Assembly: GCA_903821255.1 (NCBI GenBank)
Contig: CAIJKT010000754.1
Span: forward strand, 1 to 12,072
DNA from: an uncultured Lentisphaeria bacterium
Lineage (GTDB): Bacteria; Verrucomicrobiota; Lentisphaeria; Victivallales; Victivallaceae
Direction: 5' to 3'
Length of the DNA stretch: 12,072 bases
Shown here: positions 11,670 to 12,072 of the stretch, piece by piece
How the letters are laid out: every line of letters starts with the position of its first letter
How positions within the stretch are numbered: position 1 is the first letter of the stretch
Notes under the pieces: generated by a model
Told to the model about the DNA's origin: nothing
The model's input: the letters and a program-made list of their open reading frames with translations, nothing else
Databases searched by the model: none
Program-made: the position numbers and the translations under genes

Positions 11670-12072
11670 CTAAGCCGGCGACAGCGTGAAACGCGCCATC
11701 AGGCCGGGAAGGTCGATGGCGTTGACGGCGGCGGTCCATTCGCTGTTCAACTCCATATTGGCGGAACGCAGTTTGTATTCATAGGCCAGATCCGGGAGCA
11801 GCATGGTGACGCGGTTATCCATGCGTTCGACGGTCACGGCGCGGCCTTGCCAGTCGGGATTGAGTTCCAGGTAAACCAGTTTCCAGAATTCATTGGAGAT
11901 GCGTTCCAGGCGGCGCAGTTCAGCGGCGGCATTTTCCGATTTGGCGATTTTGCCGTCAATTTCCACGGAAGGCAGCAGCGGTTTGCCGGCCAGGTACAGC
12001 CGCAACTGCTGATGCGCCAGCAGATCGCCGTAGCGGCGCAGCGGACTGGTGATGCGGACGTAGGGATCAAGA
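11670..12072 (-). CDS. RNB-family 3'-5' exoribonuclease (RNase II/R), C-terminal part, cut by window end
   Basis: The frame runs in from the right edge and ends at TAG (11670-11672), leaving 133 residues. It opens with LDPYVRITSPLRRYGDLLAHQQL, the conserved RNB segment with the SP-x-RRY-x-D motif. In RNase II the matching arginine contacts the scissile phosphate. About 120 residues follow: a helical part (ENAAAELRRLERISNEFWKLVYLEL), then a beta-rich tail (GRAVTVERMDNRVTMLLPDLAYEYKL) that may be a degenerate S1-like barrel. The tail is short and lacks the basic C-terminal extension of RNase R, so an RNase II-like or compact RNB enzyme is more likely. The catalytic aspartates are outside the window. 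There is no initiation codon here. Confidence 0.85.
   Translation of the reverse strand, partial: LDPYVRITSPLRRYGDLLAHQQLRLYLAGKPLLPSVEIDGKIAKSENAAAELRRLERISNEFWKLVYLELNPDWQGRAVTVERMDNRVTMLLPDLAYEYKLRSANMELNSEWTAAVNAIDLPGLMARFTLSPA

Overview
The window looks like a chromosomal segment of a Gram-negative, LPS-making bacterium of moderately high GC. Evidence is a stand-alone heptose-1-phosphate adenylyltransferase (RfaE2 type), a DUF2905 membrane protein, a secreted protein of unknown family, and an AT-poor coding style with many GCC/GGC/CCG codons. The repeat-crowded intergenic DNA at the left end and the gene types make me think of the PVC superphylum, perhaps Lentisphaerota. That placement is a guess from pattern memory, not a demonstrated fact.

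Layout. (1) Positions 1-900 hold no convincing gene. They are a mosaic of short interspersed repeats: 14 same-strand copies of a decamer close to TGTCCAAAAT, several of them spaced exactly 22 bp; five degenerate ~40-50 bp units with an ACTCC/GGAGT inverted repeat; three copies of an ACAATGRGGCC plus 9-bp-period ATGGG module; several perfect hairpins; and one copy of a CTCTGTG-type sequence. (2) 937-4724, plus strand: serA (phosphoglycerate dehydrogenase with ACT domain), a MarC-family membrane protein, pgl (6-phosphogluconolactonase) and larC (nickel insertion for the nickel-pincer cofactor), closely spaced and probably one transcript. (3) 4716-7868, minus strand: recN followed by a signal-peptide-bearing unknown protein, convergent with and overlapping larC by 9 bp. 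(4) 7986-8525, plus strand: a single MGMT/Ogt-type DNA alkyltransferase divergent from recN, so two DNA-repair genes share one 117-bp intergenic region. (5) 8576-12072, minus strand: read in transcription order, the 3' end of an RNB-family exoribonuclease gene (cut by the window edge), an ArsP/SO_0444-type metal permease with a C-terminal HMA domain, an ABM-fold protein, DUF2905, dCMP deaminase and RfaE2.

How the genes fit together. Most are housekeeping: serine synthesis, oxidative pentose phosphate pathway, repair of breaks and alkylation, dUMP supply, LPS heptose activation, metal efflux and RNA decay. No prophage, insertion sequence, CRISPR array, tRNA or rRNA was seen. No complete new system is evident. 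The least explained parts are the 22-bp-phased repeat field upstream of serA, the secreted protein behind recN, the larC gene with no other lar gene in view, and the deaminase/heptose-transferase overlap.
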